This document shows positions 1 through 7,374 of a stretch of DNA of 20,238 nucleotides, one piece after another. Under the pieces are notes generated by a model. It searched no databases and was not told the origin of the DNA. It saw nothing but the letters and a program-made list of their open reading frames with translations. The number at the start of each line of letters is the position of its first letter. Position 1 is the stretch's first letter. The DNA is from UBA1367 sp040268355. GTDB taxonomy: Bacteria > Actinomycetota > Coriobacteriia > Coriobacteriales > Atopobiaceae. The translations under genes and the position numbers were made by a program. The stretch is taken from assembly GCA_040268355.1 (NCBI GenBank), contig JAWRIT010000160.1, positions 1 to 20,238 on the forward strand. The letters run 5' to 3'.

Positions 1-489
1 GAAGATCGAAGCCGGAGGGACGAGACGGCAGGCGCAATGTCACATAGTCCAGGATCATCTCCTGGTGCCGTAGGTAAGACAAACATAAGATACTGTATTA
101 ACGCCCTCGTATTGCCGATGGGTGCCACTGTAACGATGAAGAGCGACGAACGCCGAGGTGAGCGATGAGCCAGTACACGCCACTTCATTGTTTGTAGCGC
201 TTAGGATTTCTAGGCTGCACGCCCTGGCCACTGGACCGTCTGATTTGCGGCTAGGTCCGTCGCAACTCCCGTTACTCCGTTTTAGTCCGTTTTACTCCGT
301 TATCAGCAGGTAAGCCCCTATGCCGGAGCACTTAAAACGACAGATTTCCCGACGGCTATGTTGCCCGATACGCACTTACTCCCCCATGCTTCGCTCTTGC
401 GTACCCACGGTTTACGTGTGTTCCAAGAGAACCGAGTGGAAGGAGCATTCAAGTCTCACACAACGCTTCTGCAGGCTCGTTACTTCGTT
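1..489. other. non-coding stretch downstream of the AlbA_2-type gene
   Basis: I see no convincing gene here. The open frames on either strand lack a ribosome binding site and any recognisable protein feature. The only clear structure is two clusters of a 10-bp repeat, at about 251-300 and 479-518, described separately. The left edge of the window may cut a neighbouring gene, but nothing in the first 250 bases supports one. Confidence 0.5.
251..300. repeat. 10-bp phased tandem repeat, cluster 1
   Basis: Units repeat exactly every 10 bases: ctaggtccgt, a degenerate unit, gttactccgt, tttagtccgt, tttactccgt. Read on the minus strand the consensus is ACGGACTAAA or ACGGAGTAAA. The cluster lies about 180 bases beyond the second cluster at the 3' end of the minus-strand AlbA_2-type gene. 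A 10-bp period is one helical turn and is not codon-phased, so it is unlikely to be a protein repeat read in one frame. Confidence 0.75.
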
Positions 490-518
490 TTAGTCCGTCA
501 TAGTCCGTCGTGCTCCGT
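479..518. repeat. 10-bp phased tandem repeat, cluster 2, at the 3' end of the AlbA_2-type gene
   Basis: Four 10-base units are visible: gttacttcgt, ttttagtccgt (one base longer at the boundary), catagtccgt and cgtgctccgt. They match cluster 1 at 251-300. This cluster spans the stop codon of the minus-strand gene at 490 and codes for its last residues (ARRTMTD). The repeat therefore runs through a gene end rather than lying in pure spacer. Confidence 0.7.
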
Positions 519-1958
519 TATTGGACAGCGTGTAATACTGCGATGGATCATGTGTGCTGCTACCATGCCAATCGAGAATGTCCAATGCCGCCAGTTCCTT
601 GAGCGTTCTCGCACACAGGCTGCTGCCTTTGCCAATGCGTTCGCTGAGCGTCTTGGTGGTTACCCGTCCGCGCCCCATCGCGATCTGCACTGCGGCAATC
701 TGATAGTCGTTGAGCCCCTCCATCACATCTTGCCCAAGGGATGCTTCCAGCGAGTCGAACTGCCTCAATACGCGCGATGTCGCGCTGTTTTCCAAAGTGA
801 GCTGCACCGATGCGTTGTTCGGCTCCTCGAAGATGGGATCGTTCAGGAAGAAGCTTGCCATCTCATCGTAGATGCGCTGAACACCCTCATTGAGCTCACG
901 TACCCATCCCATTTCGACGAGGGCGCGGGCAATCGTAGGGTTTCGTGAGTATCGGGTGCGGCGCATGTTCTCGAGGGTCACTATGCTCGGGAGCTTGCCA
1001 GGTGAGAGTATTTCCATACGGTCGTCGTACATCATCACGCGGATATGGTCGCCGCCGAACGCATAGTTGCGATGTGTCACGGCGTTTACAAGACCCTCGA
1101 ACCAGGCAAACTCCGGGTATTCGGGAACGATCTTGAATCTGCCGTCGTCCCCAAGGTACTGGAACTCGCGCAGTTGCTCGGAAATCATGGTCTTCGCATC
1201 ATCGATGGCCTTTGGCAGAGGCCCGTCGAAGGTGCGCTCCTTTACGATGTTGAGCCTGCGGCCTATCTGCATCTTATTGCCGTCGAAGCGTATGACACGC
1301 ACTCTTGCGCAGGGGATGAAGCGAGTGGGGTCTTTTGCGAAGATAAGCACGCCGGCGTTGGTCAGGTGTCCGTCCACAAGAAAGCCCCTACTGCGCAAGA
1401 CTTGTTCATCTGGAAGGTCGGTGCCGATGTCCTTCTTGTAGCGAGCTATCACATCGGCGTCGACATCCTCTATTGTCGAGCGGTCGGCTACCTCGTCCTC
1501 GAAGTGGCGTTGATTCTTGTCGTATTCGAGAGCCAGCACTTGCTCGCGGTCCAACTCAACGCTGTTGTCTTGTTGGCGGAGAAAGACCTTCTTGTCGTTT
1601 TTGCGCGAGATGACACGGTCGGGCGACGCTTCGACATCAAGCACGAGAATGAACCCCTCTTTACCTGCGGATGTCGTTACAGGGATGCGCTCCTTATGAA
1701 CGCGCGGAACCGGTGTGCAGCATGTTAGAGGTGTCTGCTCGTAATCCTCGACGTTCTGGCCACCATTCACACTGAAGCCCGTACTCTCGCCATTGTCCTC
1801 GATGCCGATGACCAGCTTACCGCCTGCCGCATTGGCAAGGCTACGATATGTCTTGCCGCGTCGTTTGGCTTGATGCGTGCGCTCTTGCGGTCAAAGTATT
1901 GGTTTTCCCTCGCAGTGGAGAATACGGCAGGGTCGTTGCGACCTATCGGTTTTTGCAT
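490..1958 (-). pseudogene. AlbA_2 (Schlafen-type) / HATPase_c_4 ATP-binding transcriptional regulator, frameshifted
   Basis: Proteins of this family join an N-terminal AlbA_2 (Schlafen-like) domain, a GHKL-type HATPase_c_4 domain and a C-terminal winged helix. They are often called putative transcriptional regulators or RecG-related; cellular role is usually unknown. The start at 1958 has a strong AGGAGG ribosome site and opens with RENQYFDRKSARIK, a classic AlbA_2 beginning. At about 1835-1840 the frame breaks: the expected A-x-ANAAGGKLVIGIEDNG continues in the next frame, so one base is missing in the minus-strand run gccttgccaat. Restoring one base gives a single frame of 489 codons plus stop. 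The downstream 426-residue frame carries the rest, including GFSVNGGQNVEDY, the HATPase part near EGLVNAVTHRNY, and a winged-helix tail. The break removes the AlbA_2 core, so the gene is probably inactive, unless this is a sequencing error or phase-variable. Confidence 0.8.
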
Positions 1959-2257
1959 GGCGCCTCCTGGTTCTTCGGGTAGCCATTTTACAGCAGGTTC
2001 CGATACGCTTTTCCCTTATGTTCGCTCTCAAGCACGTAAGAAGCGCAGGGCTGTCGGAGAGCAAGTCAGCCAAGTTACTTTCCGGACTTTGAGCCCAGGC
2101 TTCAGCCCGTGGATGTGCGCCTTGCCGGATACGTGACAGGCGAAAACGCAATTCGGCTTCTCGATAGCCGCTTTCGCATTGATGCTCCCGTAAGAAGTCG
2201 CCTGCCCCCACTATCCCAGGGGCAGAAAAAGGACTCACCGACGTCGGACCCCTGAGC
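1959..2257. other. intergenic region between the AlbA_2-type gene and the ferredoxin gene
   Basis: No gene is supported. A 7-bp inverted repeat, CTGCCCC / GGGGCAG with a 10-base loop, lies at about 2202-2225, followed on the plus strand by five A. A ten-base palindrome CCGACGTCGG lies at about 2239-2248, just past the ferredoxin stop, and is followed on the minus strand by a T5 run. It could be a weak terminator for the ferredoxin operon, but the stem is short. The promoter of the AlbA_2-type gene should lie near 1959-2050; I could not pick convincing -35/-10 boxes. Confidence 0.35.
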
Positions 2258-3022
2258 TCACAGCCTCAGGCCAAGGTCGCGGGCAACAGACGAGAGGCGC
2301 AGCTCGAGCGCGCCTTTGCGACAGGTATCACTGCATGCGCCGCACTGTATGCACTCGTCGTGCACGATGGCGCCCTGCTCCAGAAGCTCGCTCACGGGCA
2401 GGCTCATGGGGCACGCCTTGTCGCACATCCCGCATCCGACGCACGCCTCGGGCGTTGCGCGAACGTGCAATTGGGGCAGGTGCAGCAGGCGGCCCAGGCG
2501 CTTTCCTATCACCATGAACGGTGCCATCCAGCAGATGCAATGGCATAGGGCCCTGCGCCCGACGAAAAGAGCCGGCACGAAGAAGAGCGCGACGATACAC
2601 AGGTAGGTTATGAGGCCTCCCACGCTCGCGGCAGACATCCCGCTCGTCGTGTGGTACGTGAAATCGAGCCGTGAAAACCCGCCCGAGATGATGGCTCCCG
2701 CCACGATCGAGCTGACCCAGGGAATCCAGATCACATACTTTACGAGCAGCTTCTTCCCGGACTTCGTGGGCTTGGGCTGAGCCATGGCAGCGATCTCTTG
2801 CAATCCGCCCGCCGGGCACGCCCATCCGCAAAACGCGCGTCCCAGCACGAACGCGCTTGCGAACTGGAGGAGAAACACGAGGACGCTTCCGGCCATGACG
2901 CCCTCGAAGGCCCCCATGACCGAGAGGTAGGGGGAGAAGTAGAAGATCGTGACGGGAAAGAGCGCGAACGAGGCGATGAGAACCCCGATGCGCACGCGCT
3001 GGCGCCTGGTCTCGTATCTCAT
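2258..3022 (-). CDS. NapH/YccM-like membrane 4Fe-4S ferredoxin-type protein
   Basis: This 254-residue membrane iron-sulphur protein probably passes electrons between a membrane carrier and a partner reductase. Hydrophobic segments lie at about residues 11-31, 40-60, 85-110 and 120-150. Between them are the motifs typical of NapH/NosR/CcoG-type proteins: GRAFCGWACP after the second segment and CHCICWMAP after the fourth. The C-terminal part has two [4Fe-4S] ferredoxin motifs, CVGCGMCDKACP and CIQCGACSDTC. The ATG at 3022 follows the TetR stop by two bases, and its ribosome site (AAGGAG) sits inside the end of that gene, so the two are translationally coupled. The same frame stays open upstream through the TetR gene, but that part is a shadow. 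The coupling to a TetR gene suggests inducible expression, possibly by a small toxic molecule; the partner enzyme is not in the window. Confidence 0.85.
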   Translation of the reverse strand: MRYETRRQRVRIGVLIASFALFPVTIFYFSPYLSVMGAFEGVMAGSVLVFLLQFASAFVLGRAFCGWACPAGGLQEIAAMAQPKPTKSGKKLLVKYVIWIPWVSSIVAGAIISGGFSRLDFTYHTTSGMSAASVGGLITYLCIVALFFVPALFVGRRALCHCICWMAPFMVIGKRLGRLLHLPQLHVRATPEACVGCGMCDKACPMSLPVSELLEQGAIVHDECIQCGACSDTCRKGALELRLSSVARDLGLRL

Positions 3023-3024
3023 GG

Positions 3025-3606
3025 CTAGAGCTCCTTTCCGCTGGGCACGAAACCGCCGCGCGCCTGCAGGAACGCCATGAAAGCGCCGTCCATCATGCGG
3101 GTGAGGTCTTCTTCGGGAAACTCCGCGCCTTCGGCGATGAGCGAGGCGATCCCATGCGTGTACACGATGAGATCGAGGTAGAGCCCGCGTGCGGAGCCTC
3201 CGTCCAGACCGAGGTGCCCCTCGATCGCCTCGAGGACGCCAGGTTGGGCGCCAAGCTCGTAAAGGTCGTCGACTCCCTTCACCTGCATGTACGGCGACAG
3301 GTACAGGAACATGAAGAGCTGCGGCTCTTCTTGGGCAAGCCGTATGTGGGCGCGGCCATTCGAGGCGAACGGGTTGCCCCCGACCTCGACATGCTCCCTG
3401 TTGTAGTTCGTGACCCACGCGCGCGCATGCCCGTAGAGGGCCTCCATGAGTCCATCCATGCTTCCGAACTGCCGGTATATCGGCTGGACCGAGCACTGGG
3501 CGCGCTCGGCCACCGCCCGGGCGGTCAAAGCCTCGTATCCCCTCTCGCGAAGCAGGTCCATCGCCGCTTCCAGGACGCCCTGCTCGGTGAATCGCTCGTT
3601 CGGCAC
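3025..3606 (-). CDS. TetR/AcrR-family transcriptional repressor
   Basis: A 193-residue TetR-type regulator. The N-terminal helix-turn-helix region is clear at residues 7-55: VLEAAMDLLRERGYEALTAR, then AVAERAQCSVQPIYRQFGS, then GLMEALY. The rest is the variable ligand-binding and dimerisation domain. The start is GTG at 3606, with GGGAGG about ten bases upstream; no better start lies in frame. It is first in a two-gene operon with the membrane ferredoxin that follows after two bases. A consensus-like promoter and a 40-bp near-palindrome lie just upstream, so autorepression is likely. The inducer cannot be told from the sequence. Confidence 0.9.
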   Translation of the reverse strand: MPNERFTEQGVLEAAMDLLRERGYEALTARAVAERAQCSVQPIYRQFGSMDGLMEALYGHARAWVTNYNREHVEVGGNPFASNGRAHIRLAQEEPQLFMFLYLSPYMQVKGVDDLYELGAQPGVLEAIEGHLGLDGGSARGLYLDLIVYTHGIASLIAEGAEFPEEDLTRMMDGAFMAFLQARGGFVPSGKEL

Positions 3607-3621
3607 GATGCTGTCGCCTCC

Positions 3622-3661
3622 CTAGGAATAACGTACGTTACCTAACGCATGTTATTCCTAG
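3622..3661. promoter_or_regulatory. probable TetR operator, long double palindrome
   Basis: CTAGGAATAAC at 3622-3632 is exactly mirrored by GTTATTCCTAG at 3651-3661. The centre is CGTTA-CC-TAACG, giving a 40-bp near-palindrome with only two mismatched positions per arm. Each half contains its own 12-mer dyad: TAACGTACGTTA (perfect) and TAACGCATGTTA (imperfect). That suggests two repressor dimers side by side. It covers the -10 box of the TetR promoter. Confidence 0.8.
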
Positions 3662-3677
3662 CTCCGCAGCGTGTCAA
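3649..3677 (-). promoter_or_regulatory. sigma-70-type promoter of the TetR-ferredoxin operon
   Basis: On the minus strand TTGACA (3672-3677) is followed after 17 bases by TAACAT (3649-3654). The -35 is perfect and the spacing ideal. The -10 box sits within the right arm of the palindromic operator, so repressor binding would block polymerase. The leader to the GTG at 3606 is about 35 bases. Confidence 0.7.
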
Positions 3678-3789
3678 CAAGCGGCTTTTTGACTTTTGCT
3701 GACTGCCGCAAGCCGGAGCGCCTCGTCAAGTTTCCCGTGCATTGTCGAACAGGTCCTATAGCCCTCCGTGTCTGAGGCCTTGATACAGG

Positions 3790-4695
3790 TCAATCAGCAA
3801 GGTCAGAGAGTTGATCCAGGGTGCCGTCGATGTCTGCGTCCACGAGGATCGATCTTTCGGCAATCGTCGCAGGCGCTATGGCTTCTCCCATGTTCACGCA
3901 GGCGTACGTCGCCCGCCCGTTGGAGGCGGTCGCGTTCCAGAACGGGTACTTGATGATGACGGGGGTGTTGGCACCCACGCCGAGCTCCAGGTAGAGAACG
4001 CGATCATGCTCGTGAGTTCTGCGGAACTGCGCATAGCGCTCAGCTGCCGCGTGCCAGCCCTCGTCCTCGACGAAGGTGCCGTCGGCGCGCAGGTTGGGCA
4101 CCATCGACGCCCCGCAGCGCGGGCACGTGGGCAGAAGCTCGCTTGGCACGTGCATGTCACGCTGGCGCTCGTACATCTCGCGCACAACGTCCTCGTTGTC
4201 GTAGGTCGCGTCATGGCATGGGCGGCTGCACTGGAAGAGTCCGTAGTCGCCCTGCGTGTAGAAGAGTCGCTCCTTGTCGAATCCCGCTCGCTGGAACTGA
4301 TGGTCGACGTTGGTGGTGATGACGAAGTAGTCCCTACCCTGCAGGAGCGCCAGCAGCTTCTGGAACGTATTCCCGGGGGGATCCACGTAGCGGTTCACCC
4401 ATATGTGGCGGCTCCACCACGCCCAGTAGGTTTCTAGGTCAGGAAAGGGATAGAACCCGCCCGAGTAGATGTCGCCTATGCCGAATCGGTCGCGGAAGTC
4501 GGCGAAGTTCTCGTCGAAGCGACGTCCGGCGTAGGTTAGCCCCGCTGCCGTCGAGAATCCCGCGCCCGCACCGACGAGGATGGCGTCACATGAGCCCAAC
4601 TCCTTTCGGAGAGCGCTGATGGCGTCGACAATGCCCACATCCTCCCCAAAGACGACCGCGCGACCGCTCCTCGCGATGGAGTGTCTGCCACCCAT
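3790..4695 (-). CDS. class M sirtuin (SirTM), protein ADP-ribosyltransferase
   Basis: SirTM enzymes use NAD+ to ADP-ribosylate lipoylated carrier proteins rather than to deacylate. Counting from the ATG at 4695 (301 residues), the NAD-binding GAGAGFSTAAGL lies at about 42-53, TTNVDHQF at 127-134 and FYTQGD at 145-150. The catalytic His of canonical sirtuins is replaced here by the Gln of TQGD, a class M hallmark. Zinc-ligand candidates are C156/C160 and C191/C194 (CPRCG). I chose 4695 because GGGAG sits nine bases upstream and it begins four bases past the macrodomain stop; an ATG at 4719 overlapping that gene is possible. It is second in a pair with the macrodomain hydrolase, the usual order. 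In S. aureus and S. pyogenes this operon also holds GcvH-L and LplA2, which are not seen here. Confidence 0.9.
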   Translation of the reverse strand: MGGRHSIARSGRAVVFGEDVGIVDAISALRKELGSCDAILVGAGAGFSTAAGLTYAGRRFDENFADFRDRFGIGDIYSGGFYPFPDLETYWAWWSRHIWVNRYVDPPGNTFQKLLALLQGRDYFVITTNVDHQFQRAGFDKERLFYTQGDYGLFQCSRPCHDATYDNEDVVREMYERQRDMHVPSELLPTCPRCGASMVPNLRADGTFVEDEGWHAAAERYAQFRRTHEHDRVLYLELGVGANTPVIIKYPFWNATASNGRATYACVNMGEAIAPATIAERSILVDADIDGTLDQLSDLAD

Positions 4696-4699
4696 CTTG

Positions 4700-5497
4700 C
4701 TAGTCTCCCAGAATTGCATGGTAGATCTCCTCATCCTTCTGGCCGAACACGTTGAAGACGACGTGCAGGTCAGAGTCACTCTCGTCGAGCCATTCGCGCA
4801 CGGTTCGCACGGCGATGCGCGCGGCCTCCTCCTGCGGGAAGCCGAACACGCCCGTGCCTATGCAGCAGAAGGCGACGCTCTTTGCGTCGAGACCCGTTGC
4901 GGTCTTCAAGCAGCAGCGATAGCTGTTGGCCAGTAGCGCTTGGTCAGAGTCGCTCGGATGTCCCGCCGCAATTGGTCCCACGGTGTGGATGATCCACGTG
5001 GCGGGCAGGTTGTAGGCAGCCGTTACCTTGGCCTGACCCGTGGGCTCCTCGTGGCCCTGCTCCCGCATGATGCGCGCGCACTCGGCTCGCAGCTGCACGC
5101 CCGCGTAGGTGTGGATGGCGTTGTCGATGCAGTGATGGCCGGGCACCCAGCATCCGAGCATCTGGGAGTTCGCCGCGTTCACGATCGCGTCGGCCTCAAG
5201 TGTTGTGATGTCGCCGCGCCAGATGCTCAGGCGCGCATCCGAACTCACGCGCGGAAGGGACGACGCCCTCGTCACGCCCGCCCGCTCGATGCGGGTCTTG
5301 AGCATCCGATCCTGCGCGGCCAGGAAGGCCTCGTCCGCGGGAAGGGGCTCCCGCACGTTCACGAGGTTGCGGTACAGCGCGAACAGCGACTCCTCGTCGC
5401 CCGCCGCCTCGACGATGGCGTGCGCGTCCGCCTGCTCCCCGTAGTGTTCCTTCACAAGGTATTTTGCCGCAAAGGCGAGGTCGTTCCGATAGCCCAT
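4700..5497 (-). CDS. zinc-dependent macrodomain protein-ADP-ribose hydrolase
   Basis: This macrodomain of the SirTM-linked type removes ADP-ribose from modified proteins, reversing the neighbouring sirtuin. In the 265-residue product the macrodomain starts near residue 88 (LSIWRGDITTLEADAIVNAAN). The insertion LGCWVPGHHCIDNAIHTYAG at 114-133 carries the Cys/His/Cys zinc ligands and the catalytic-loop region of Zn-macrodomains. The phosphate loop GTGVFGFP lies at 214-221. The first 80 residues are an alpha-helical N-terminal extension common in this family. I prefer ATG 5497 because AAAGGGG lies five bases ahead; ATG 5512 has a poor site. It ends four bases before the SirTM start, so both are made together. 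The gap of 71 bases to the upstream same-strand gene leaves room for its own promoter, though I could not define one. Confidence 0.9.
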   Translation of the reverse strand: MGYRNDLAFAAKYLVKEHYGEQADAHAIVEAAGDEESLFALYRNLVNVREPLPADEAFLAAQDRMLKTRIERAGVTRASSLPRVSSDARLSIWRGDITTLEADAIVNAANSQMLGCWVPGHHCIDNAIHTYAGVQLRAECARIMREQGHEEPTGQAKVTAAYNLPATWIIHTVGPIAAGHPSDSDQALLANSYRCCLKTATGLDAKSVAFCCIGTGVFGFPQEEAARIAVRTVREWLDESDSDLHVVFNVFGQKDEEIYHAILGD

Positions 5498-5568
5498 GAC
5501 AGCCCCTTTCATGGAGGCGAGGCGCCGCGGAAGTCGCAGCGCCCCGCCTGCGGTCGATTGCCTAGACC

Positions 5569-6345
5569 TTAGAACTTGCCGTTGTCGTTTTGCCAGGTGG
5601 ACTTGTCAGCGATGGTCTCCACGACGTCCCAGTGCTCGGCGATCTTGCCGTCCTCCACGCGCCATAGATCGTAGAAGGCCACGTGCTCGCCGGCGAAGGT
5701 GCCCTCGGAGACGCCGAGCGCGTAGTCGTGGTCAGCGAGCACCATGTGCACGGTGTCGTAGACCATCTCGATGCCTTGCTCTGCCATGGCCGAGAGTGCC
5801 GCACCGAGCCCCGAGACACCGTCGGCGATGGAGCTGTTGTGCTGGATGTACGTGTCGCCGTCGAAGTAGTCGGCGGTCTTGCCAGGGTTCTTGCCCTGCA
5901 TCACGTCCTCGAGGAACGCGGACACGAGCGTCCTGGTCGTATCGGTGTCAGCGGCGGCGTCAACGGGCGCCACGTTGTCGACCTGCGTGTGGCCCGAAGG
6001 GTTAGGCTCGGCCCTGTCGGCCAGGTTGTCCCAGTGCTCGGCGATGAGGCCGTCGGCGTCGAAGCAGAAGACGTCGAAGGCCACCTGCTCGCCCGCGCCA
6101 GCGAAGTTGTACACGCTATGGAGGAAGACCTTGTCGCCGTCCTCAAAGGCGCGGACGTTCTGGACCGTGGTCTTGGCGGGCGCTTCGGAGAGATACTTGA
6201 TGGAACCCACGAAGGCGTCGCGGCCGGTGCCGTAGGCGAGGTTGTGCTGGACGTAGTCCCTTGCGAGCAGGCTCGCCGCCTTTTCGGCGTCACCGGAGGC
6301 GAAGGTGTCAATAAGGGCGAGCGCGTTCTCGATCTGCTTGGACAT
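5569..6345 (-). CDS. tandem NTF2-like (SnoaL-type) protein
   Basis: This 258-residue cytosolic protein has two NTF2/SnoaL-type domains, roughly residues 5-115 and 138-250. They are internally similar: each has a helix start (ALIDTFASGDAEKA; TLVSAFLEDVMQGKN), a tyrosine/His block (YVQHNLAYGTGRD; YIQHNSSIADGVS) and a closing strand with AEHWDN or AEHWDV. Many such proteins are small-molecule isomerases, hydrolases or binders; substrate cannot be read from sequence. The start has GAGAGGAAG upstream. It is transcribed away from an HxlR regulator across a 145-base region rich in dyads, which makes it the likely target of that regulator, as is common for HxlR-paired redox or electrophile genes. It could be in one operon with the macrodomain genes downstream. 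Confidence 0.8.
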   Translation of the reverse strand: MSKQIENALALIDTFASGDAEKAASLLARDYVQHNLAYGTGRDAFVGSIKYLSEAPAKTTVQNVRAFEDGDKVFLHSVYNFAGAGEQVAFDVFCFDADGLIAEHWDNLADRAEPNPSGHTQVDNVAPVDAAADTDTTRTLVSAFLEDVMQGKNPGKTADYFDGDTYIQHNSSIADGVSGLGAALSAMAEQGIEMVYDTVHMVLADHDYALGVSEGTFAGEHVAFYDLWRVEDGKIAEHWDVVETIADKSTWQNDNGKF

Positions 6346-6406
6346 GGGGTGCTTCCTCTCTTCCTTGGCGGACCATCCCGCCGTTTGCTTCTTGCTAATG
6401 ACACGG

Positions 6407-6412
6407 TATGAT
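6407..6412 (+). promoter_or_regulatory. possible -10 box (TATGAT) for the HxlR gene
   Basis: TATGAT with TTGCTT at 6385-6390, 16 bases away, gives a fair promoter reading toward the HxlR gene. The predicted transcription start would fall on the TTACT-N7-AGTAA dyad. The boxes are not strong, so this is tentative. I found no convincing pair for the divergent NTF2-like gene. Confidence 0.3.
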
Positions 6413-6414
6413 TC

Positions 6415-6472
6415 ATAGTTACTAAAGGGAAGTAAGCACTTTAAAGTGCTGTAGGCACCACTAGGTAACTAT
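6415..6472. promoter_or_regulatory. HxlR operator region with nested dyads
   Basis: Three inverted repeats are nested between the divergent genes. ATAGTTAC (6415-6422) is mirrored by GTAACTAT (6465-6472). TTACT-N7-AGTAA lies at 6419-6435, a spacing seen in HxlR-type operators. AGCACTTTAAAGTGCT at 6435-6450 is a perfect 16-base palindrome. The stretch is AT-rich and central between the two starts, as expected for a regulator controlling both directions. Confidence 0.65.
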
Positions 6473-6490
6473 TGGGCATGAGGAGCGAAA

Positions 6491-6919
6491 ATGGACACTG
6501 GAAAAATTGTCGAGGACTGGTCGGAACGACTTGCCGCTGCCCACCAGATGCAGGGCGAGACCAAGGCACGGGGCGAGGTTCCAGGCGAGGTGCTGCTTGA
6601 GAACGGTCTTCCCGCATGTCCGGTGGCGACCACGTTGACGATGGTGGGCAACCGTTGGCGTCCGCAGATCCTGCGCGAGCTGCTCTCCGGTACCAAGCGC
6701 TTCGGCGAGCTCCAACGGGCGCTTGGCGGCGTGAGCCAAAAGGTCCTCACCCAGAACCTACGTGACCTCGAGGAAGCGGGTGTGCTCACGCGTACGGCCT
6801 ACCCGGAGGTGCCACCACGCGTGGAGTATGAGTTGACGGAGCTCGGCTTCACGCTCGAGCCGGTCATAGACGCGATGTGGCGATGGGGTGTGGCATATCA
6901 GGGTGGCCTTGCTTCGTAG
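6491..6919 (+). CDS. HxlR-family winged-helix transcriptional regulator
   Basis: A 142-residue HxlR-type regulator. The diagnostic core begins with CPVATTLTMVGNRWRPQILR at about residues 42-61, with the family cysteine at position 42 that in several members senses electrophiles or oxidants. It continues with GTKRFGELQRALGGVSQKVL, the recognition region, and LRDLEEAGVLTR with the wing PRVEYELTELG. The N-terminal extension of some 40 residues is longer than in most members. The start has GAGGAG five bases ahead. It stands alone on the plus strand, divergent from the tandem NTF2-like gene, which it probably controls through the dyads between them. The signal is unknown. Confidence 0.9.
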   Translation: MDTGKIVEDWSERLAAAHQMQGETKARGEVPGEVLLENGLPACPVATTLTMVGNRWRPQILRELLSGTKRFGELQRALGGVSQKVLTQNLRDLEEAGVLTRTAYPEVPPRVEYELTELGFTLEPVIDAMWRWGVAYQGGLAS

Positions 6920-7374
6920 GTACGGGATGAGGTGCGCATGCAGTTTCTGCCTAGCGTAGCGGCACGTCGTGGAAAACGCGAACGGCCCTGAAAACGGTCG
7001 CGGGGGGCTTGAACCTGGGACTTCCGGGCCATGGGCGAACCCAGAGCCATCGCAGGTCAGACTTCCACGGCTCGCTCTGCCTTCCAGCGCTTCCAGCTTC
7101 GTGTTGCCGTCAGGATGTCGGTCAGACACCGGCGGCAAGGCTCCCGGCAGGTGAACGGTGCGATGCCGGGGGAGGTGTGAGAACAGCACAGCTCAACTGC
7201 ACCAGCCGGGCATGCGCTGTAGGTGTAGCGCAGACAAGTGGGAGGTGACCCGCTGCGCAAGGATCCCAACCCGCTGCGACAGGAATCGACCTTGCAGGCG
7301 GCCCGTGCCGCCTGGCGACCCGTGGCCCTGATACAATCCCAACCATCATTTCTTGAAGCGAAAGGCTGGAAGGC
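6920..7374. other. intergenic stretch with hairpins and a tRNA-like fragment
   Basis: No protein gene is supported. At 6996-7030 the plus strand reads like the complement of the 3' part of a tRNA (see separate entry). Two strong dyads follow: CCCGGCA / TGCCGGG within 7143-7170, and CAGGCGGC / GCCGCCTG with a four-base loop at 7295-7314. Neither has a T run behind it. ACCCGCTGCG occurs twice, about 23 bases apart, near 7247 and 7270. TGATACAAT at 7329-7337 could be an extended -10 box for the next gene; no -35 matches it. Confidence 0.4.
6996..7030 (-). other. possible degenerate tRNA 3'-end fragment
   Basis: The plus strand shares the block ggtcgcgggg with the 3' end of the tRNA-fMet gene at 14661-14737. 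It then keeps ttgaacct, gac and tccggg in the same order but with deletions in the T-stem. Read on the minus strand it ends in a GGTTCAA-like T-loop and a CCCCCGCGACC tail. No full cloverleaf can be drawn, so it is not a working tRNA. It may be an old attachment scar or a chance resemblance. Confidence 0.3.

Noticed and set aside
251..518. Short repeats as a CRISPR array
   Set aside because: Units are 10 bases without spacers and there are no cas genes.
1891..2238. Minus-strand 115-codon frame upstream of the AlbA_2-type gene
   Set aside because: Overlaps the real N-terminus of that gene in another frame, has no ribosome site, and matches no family I know.
3023..3496. Extension of the ferredoxin gene to the upstream ATG at 3496
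   Set aside because: The extra part is entirely within the TetR gene in another frame and is Arg/Pro-rich; the ATG at 3022 has a proper ribosome site.
7143..7314. GC-rich dyads as terminators of the HxlR gene
   Set aside because: They lie more than 200 bases after the stop and have no T run.
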